A stretch of 64,000 nt of DNA from Plumapathes pennacea. Taxonomy: Eukaryota > Cnidaria > Anthozoa > Antipatharia > Myriopathidae. The DNA lies in contig OZ038462.1 in the NCBI GenBank assembly GCA_964036295.1, forward strand, positions 8,263,267-8,327,266, given 5' to 3'. A model generated the notes under the pieces. The model saw nothing but the letters and a program-made list of their open reading frames with translations. It had not been told where the DNA came from and did no database searches. Below are positions 60,901 to 64,000 of the stretch, one piece after another. The position numbers and the translations under genes were made by a program. Numbering within the stretch: the stretch's first letter is position 1; every line of letters begins with the position of its first letter.

Positions 60901-63848
60901 GTGAAAAAGGCATGTAAGTTAACAGGCAACACACATTACAAACTCTCCCCACCCACATCATCAAGTTTGATGCTGCAGCAGTGTCCCGTTGCCTTGATCT
61001 GAGCACATACCTCTTTGCAGGAAATTTGGAGATGCTGGCTGACTTATACTCCTGTCAGATAACATGTTATCTCTTCTGGCAAAGCCGCTGTTGCCATGAT
61101 CCACACTTCGCCGCGTTTTCATTCTGGGCGTTGCCCAGTCCCTCTCAAAATTTGAGCTGGGCCGAGTTGTGTGCCCTTAAACACAGTAAAAAGTCATTCA
61201 ATATTAAGATAGATCAGCTGGGCCGGTTTTTTTCAAGGCAAGGTTAGGCTAACCCAGGTTAAATCCAAACTATGTTGTCATTTTATGCCTAAAGTTGCAA
61301 ACAAAACAACTTCCTCACTATGTTTTGAGCTAGAGCAAAAAAACTCTTTTGTAAGTCTTTGACCAAAACGCTGCAGTTTGTTGGCTAAAATCAAGAGAGA
61401 AAAAATTTAGTTAACTGTGGGTTAGCTTAACCAAGCTTTGAACAACCGGGCCCAGGTTGTTAACTTCTCAGCACAGGTGGATCCTCAAAAAACTGACTGG
61501 TTTCCAGCTTCTTGGGGTTCACGGGACATGCACATACTGACCCCTGTTTTTCTTATGAAAGAACAAGCGGTCTTAATATGAGTTTTATTTGTAAGAAAAT
61601 CAGTAAACTCACAAGAAACTACTTTTTCATAAGAAAAGTTAATGTGTATAGACTAGAGCTGTACATCAAAGGACCTCTGAAGAAACTGAAAATAGCCTTA
61701 GAGATCCTAAAATGTCCTTAGAGGTCCAAAGATATCCCAATTCCCTCTCCGCTCCCCCGAATTCCTTACAGCTTCACTGTATGCACTCATGCAACCTCAG
61801 TCAAACCTGTCGCTCAATGGAATGCACCCAAATGTACATGTTTTTATCAACAACAAAATGATAACCTGCAGGGTTTCTGTGGAACTGCTACTAGTCAGAA
61901 ATCTTAATGATACAACAAATCATTTTGTAAGTGAGAATTCTGTCAGCCGTGTACGATAAAACTTGCATCAATCTATTTTAAGCCACACAGCTGTTACCCT
62001 GGTTCTAGAGGTCCTTACATTTTTCACATTTAAGAAATATTATGACCGTAGACAGTTATTAAAGGACCTCTAGAACCAGAGTACACAGCTGTTTATATGA
62101 ATCAATAATCCACTTTGTAACAGACTGAGACAGGTTTAAATGGTGACACACATCCTCTAAAATCTGTTGCCAAGACATCTACTAGATGGTTTGCTGGTTT
62201 ACGAGTTAACTTGTAAAGTTCAAGCCAAAACGTCAGACATCAAACCATCACATAATTATTTTTACCACAACACACTAGTTTCTCGCTCTCTGATTGGTCG
62301 ATTTACAGTGGTAAATAAGAGTCCAGACAACGATGCTGACGTCAGCTGACGCCAGCATGTCATGTTTTGCAGCGAAATACAACGAAAGTTTCCTGTACAT
62401 TTCTAAATGTTGTGGTAAAAAACAAATTTCCACTGGTTTGCCGTGGTGTGTACTCTTATTTACCACGATTTACGTCATCACATGGTCAAAATTAGTTGCG
62501 GACTCACTTGGCGAAGTGCCTCGTGAGTCCACAACATTTTGACCATGTGATGACGTAAATCGTGGTAAATAAGAGTCTACACCACGGCAAACCAGAAATT
62601 TATAGAAATTTATTAAATTTCCTACATGAATTGCTACTAACAGTAGCTGCATGCATGTAAAAATAGTATATATGCTGATACAAATGACTATTGTTGCCAT
62701 ATACCATATTAATATGCTACACTATAGTATAATGTTTCTCAAAAAAGGCAAATATCTTGAGGGCAATATCCAGCTATAGCCAGACATAAGTGCCAAAACA
62801 ATATCATATTTTCGTATCTGATTAATAATCCTGCGGTCCCGTATCCCATACATTTTGTGGCAACATGTATACAGGATTGAATTCTATTTACAGTTCTAGA
62901 TAAGACATAAGTCAGAAGTCATCAATATTGCAAATTCAAAAGACGCTTATTGTTTTCGAAAAGAAGAGAAATCGACTACGCTTTTCAAAACATTGTTTAA
63001 CAGGAAACAAGCAAAGACATAATTATAGGCTTCCAGAAAATTACCTGAGGACGGTTTGTTGTAACAACACGAACATAACTTATTTATAACAAGATCAATG
63101 TTCATTACTTTGCACCTGGTCTCTGAGGAAATAATTAAACTGTTGGTGGTGTGAATCGTAATTAATATTTTAACTCTTTACCGCATGACCCCCGCATCAC
63201 CATAAAATTCACTGCCGTAATCAGTCGACCTTTCAAAGTTAAAAGCCGGTGTTTTCCAAGATATCTGCCTGGTTGAATAAAGCGCAAATGATCTCAATTT
63301 GCGTCCTTTTGATGAAAATGAAATGCAGACGTACTGAACATGAAGCGAAGTGCATGTTCGTTCGCAGGTCAATTTCTTCTGAGAGTTCAGTGGCGCCACT
63401 CGAAGCTTGCGCGTGTCAAGAATAAAATTTGCAAAGACGTACCTTCAAACCCGTCGTTCAAGTAACTACAGCAGCACAATTCCATTCTCGTACCTTCCTG
63501 AATCAAGCATTTGATGCACGGAAGTCGTTTCGTGTAAGCAGAACGCTGCCGTTCTATTAAACCGAAACAAATCGCGCCTCGAAAAACTCAAGCTGGATGT
63601 GCTAAAAGACCGCTAACACGACTACGCCAACACGTACACGTTAGGTAAACTATTCATAATGCAGATCGCTTTCAAATGAACCGCTGCAAACAAACAACTT
63701 TAAACAAAGCTCTTGGAACCGTCACAGGCATGTGTCAAATGAGGACGAGCGAATATTCAAGAGTCCCATATTTATCTCTGTAAGACCAAGAGAAAGCGAA
63801 GCACTTACCAACACGGTGCCTCAACACTGCAGCGTCTCTGGAAGACAT
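51213..63848 (-). CDS. CEP85: CEP85/CEP85L-like centrosomal coiled-coil protein
   Basis: Sixteen exons on the minus strand: 63848-63809, 61175-61011, 60730-60539, 58826-58616, 58062-57826, 57571-57481, 56895-56820, 55394-55309, 54932-54874, 54446-54332, 54261-54169, 53178-53101, 52986-52924, 52514-52464, 51650-51551, 51385-51213. Phases join throughout, about 609 residues. Diagnostic matches to CEP85/CEP85L: R-Q-K-D-E-I-I-D-R-Q-K, an L-E-K-Y segment, S-Q-D-L-L-E-E-N-L, the E-P-D-M-A-R-L-L-G block and a C-terminus with L-R-N-D-I-D and G-N-N-C-P-T-Q before the stop. Exons 5-14 are coiled coil; the N-terminus is Ser-rich and low complexity, as in the family. Vertebrate CEP85 acts at centrosomes (binds STIL in centriole duplication, restrains NEK2). 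The exon 7/8 junction is the weakest: a non-consensus gtcggt donor is chosen to fit phase. Exon 2's start was chosen by phase (tttaag acceptor). Vertebrate members are longer (about 760-800), so a small exon may be missed. Confidence 0.88.
52029..52445. repeat. 41-bp minisatellite in CEP85-like intron
   Basis: Ten units with the core ctcgcgaggtccccacgt. The first half uses ctaactaaaaacattcgaa, the second ctaaccaaaagccttcaaa, so two sub-families expanded one after the other. Every unit has the palindrome ctcgcgag except the last. Confidence 0.95.
53490..53682. repeat. pogo/Tigger-like repeat scrap
   Basis: Three partial repeats of ttcgagttattgggagg and gataaaatta..gtgttagca, ending atcgggattctactg then TA, which looks like one terminal end of a pogo-type element (cagtagaatcccgat on the other strand). 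Confidence 0.6.
53888..54065. repeat. pogo/Tc1-like MITE
   Basis: Flanked by TA on both sides. Ends cagtggaactccgttaatgc and the complement of ggcggggttccactg. Internal ggccgtattaacgg is also mirrored. An internal A-run of about 45 bp occurs at 53990-54034. Confidence 0.88.
55458..55594. repeat. Hairpin element in CEP85-like intron
   Basis: ccctcctccccaagtcac...ccaactattcatacatttc, and its near-complement ending gggaggaggg. Arms of about 50 bp round a 35-bp loop. Confidence 0.88.
55793..56040. repeat. MITE with gggccc..gttgttcaaag ends
   Basis: Inverted ends cgggcccagttgttcaaaga and tctttgaacaaccgggccc. Inner agcgctat and ttgtccaaagagtg motifs. The same end type closes the element at 61220-61453. 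Confidence 0.88.
56400..56715. repeat. 316-bp MITE, agagc ends (copy 2, inverted)
   Basis: Reverse-orientation match over the full length to 38679-38994, the same length, differing at scattered positions. Confidence 0.93.
56991..57281. repeat. Two adjacent hairpins
   Basis: 56991-57095: arms gaataataca..gggcgcgc and gcgtccgtgtattattc with gagatatgaaatttat inside. 57101-57281: arms tggtgtgatacagagatttccgcc and complement, cut below 20 bases here as ggtgtgatacagagattt. Both fold back fully and lie between exons 6 and 7. Confidence 0.88.
58856..59057. repeat. cactcccaag-family MITE, full copy
   Basis: cctttcactcccaagatc at one end and ctcttgggagtgaaaggg then TTAA at the other. 202 bp, lying just upstream (in gene sense) of exon 4. 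Confidence 0.88.
59060..60512. other. CEP85-like intron 3, nothing coding
   Basis: AT-rich intron. A weak inverted pair (ggaaccaacagaaccctta near 60234 and gttctgttggttccatcag near 60318) is the only structure noted. Confidence 0.5.
61220..61453. repeat. MITE with gggcc(c)gg ends
   Basis: gggccggttttttcaaggca at one end and gctttgaacaaccgggccc at the other, with aggttaggctaacccaggtt and gtgggttagcttaacc arms inside. It lies 45 bp upstream (in gene sense) of exon 2. Confidence 0.85.
61999..62079. repeat. Short foldback element
   Basis: ctggttctagaggtcctt and aaaggacctctagaaccag flank about 45 bp. Related aaaggacctctga text lies at 61669. Confidence 0.88.
62425..62600. repeat. Long hairpin with 80-bp arms
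   Basis: The left arm from aaatttccactggtttgccg to gcggactcac is repeated in reverse complement from gtgagtccacaac to caaaccagaaattt, with a loop of about 20 bp. Contains tgatgacgta. In CEP85-like intron 1. Confidence 0.93.
62601..63808. other. 5' part of CEP85-like intron 1
   Basis: No open frame with motifs and no repeat ends recognised. Confidence 0.4.
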
Positions 63849-63977
63849 TCTCTTCGGCAGTGAGTCACATCATGGCGAGTCAAATGAGTATTAAAACAGT
63901 AAATTAGTCGAGACAAAAGAATGCATACCGACTTGTAATTAGTTTGGACAGCTCGCGGTGCGCGGTAACCAAGGCCG

Positions 63978-63985
63978 TGACGTCA
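63978..63985. promoter_or_regulatory. Palindromic CRE (TGACGTCA) upstream of CEP85-like gene
   Basis: A perfect CREB/ATF consensus about 130 bp upstream of the start codon, in a GC-richer stretch. Consistent with a housekeeping promoter, but a single 8-bp site proves little. Confidence 0.4.
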
Positions 63986-64000
63986 CATACGCGATTCTTT

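Noticed and set aside
63961-63980. RFX X-box for a centrosomal gene (gttacc half site on the minus strand)
   Set aside because: Only one half site is present.

Overview
The window is animal nuclear DNA, most likely from an anthozoan cnidarian (stony coral or relative). The genes are intron-rich with GT-AG introns, the DNA is AT-rich and full of microsatellites and short inverted-repeat transposons, and the secreted proteins combine PAN/Apple, EGF, fibrinogen-like and C-type lectin domains. The phylum is inferred from this style and not proven by a marker gene.

Layout. (1) 1-2.7 kb: repeat relics and a LINE reverse-transcriptase fragment on the minus strand. (2) 2.7-7.1 kb: lectin-like gene 1 (PAN-EGF-three calcium-binding EGF-fibrinogen domain) with a 2-base frameshift in its EGF exon, followed by two broken copies of the fibrinogen 3' end. 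(3) 9.8-20.8 kb: a tandem duplication of about 6.5 kb. Each unit carries a small secreted six-cysteine peptide gene with beta-defensin-like spacing. A RecQ-like helicase relic lies between them. (4) 20.8-25 kb: MITEs, a repeat family with a basic Gln/Arg-rich ORF, and a Rho-type GTPase relic. (5) 25-50 kb: three further PAN-EGF genes in tandem (genes 2, 3 and 4), all on the plus strand and separated by repeats. Genes 2 and 4 continue into a nine-cysteine exon and then hit a stop at the start of a dead fibrinogen exon. Gene 3 instead ends in a C-type lectin domain. Gene 2's long intron holds a 1.87-kb TTAA-flanked transposon with a THAP-domain relic (Kolobok-like). (6) 51.2-63.85 kb: a 16-exon minus-strand gene whose C-terminus and coiled-coil core match the centrosomal CEP85/CEP85L family.

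How the genes fit together. The four PAN-EGF genes share a signal-peptide/PAN exon of exactly 363 bp and an EGF exon of 115 bp (117 in gene 1). Genes 2-4 also share a conserved upstream block. Downstream modules all join in phase 1, so different C-terminal recognition domains can be attached to one secreted front end. The cluster therefore looks like a locus where lectin ends are swapped, duplicated and lost. With the neighbouring defensin-like pair this suggests a secreted recognition/defence neighbourhood. That role is inferred; the exon structures and breaks are read directly from the sequence.
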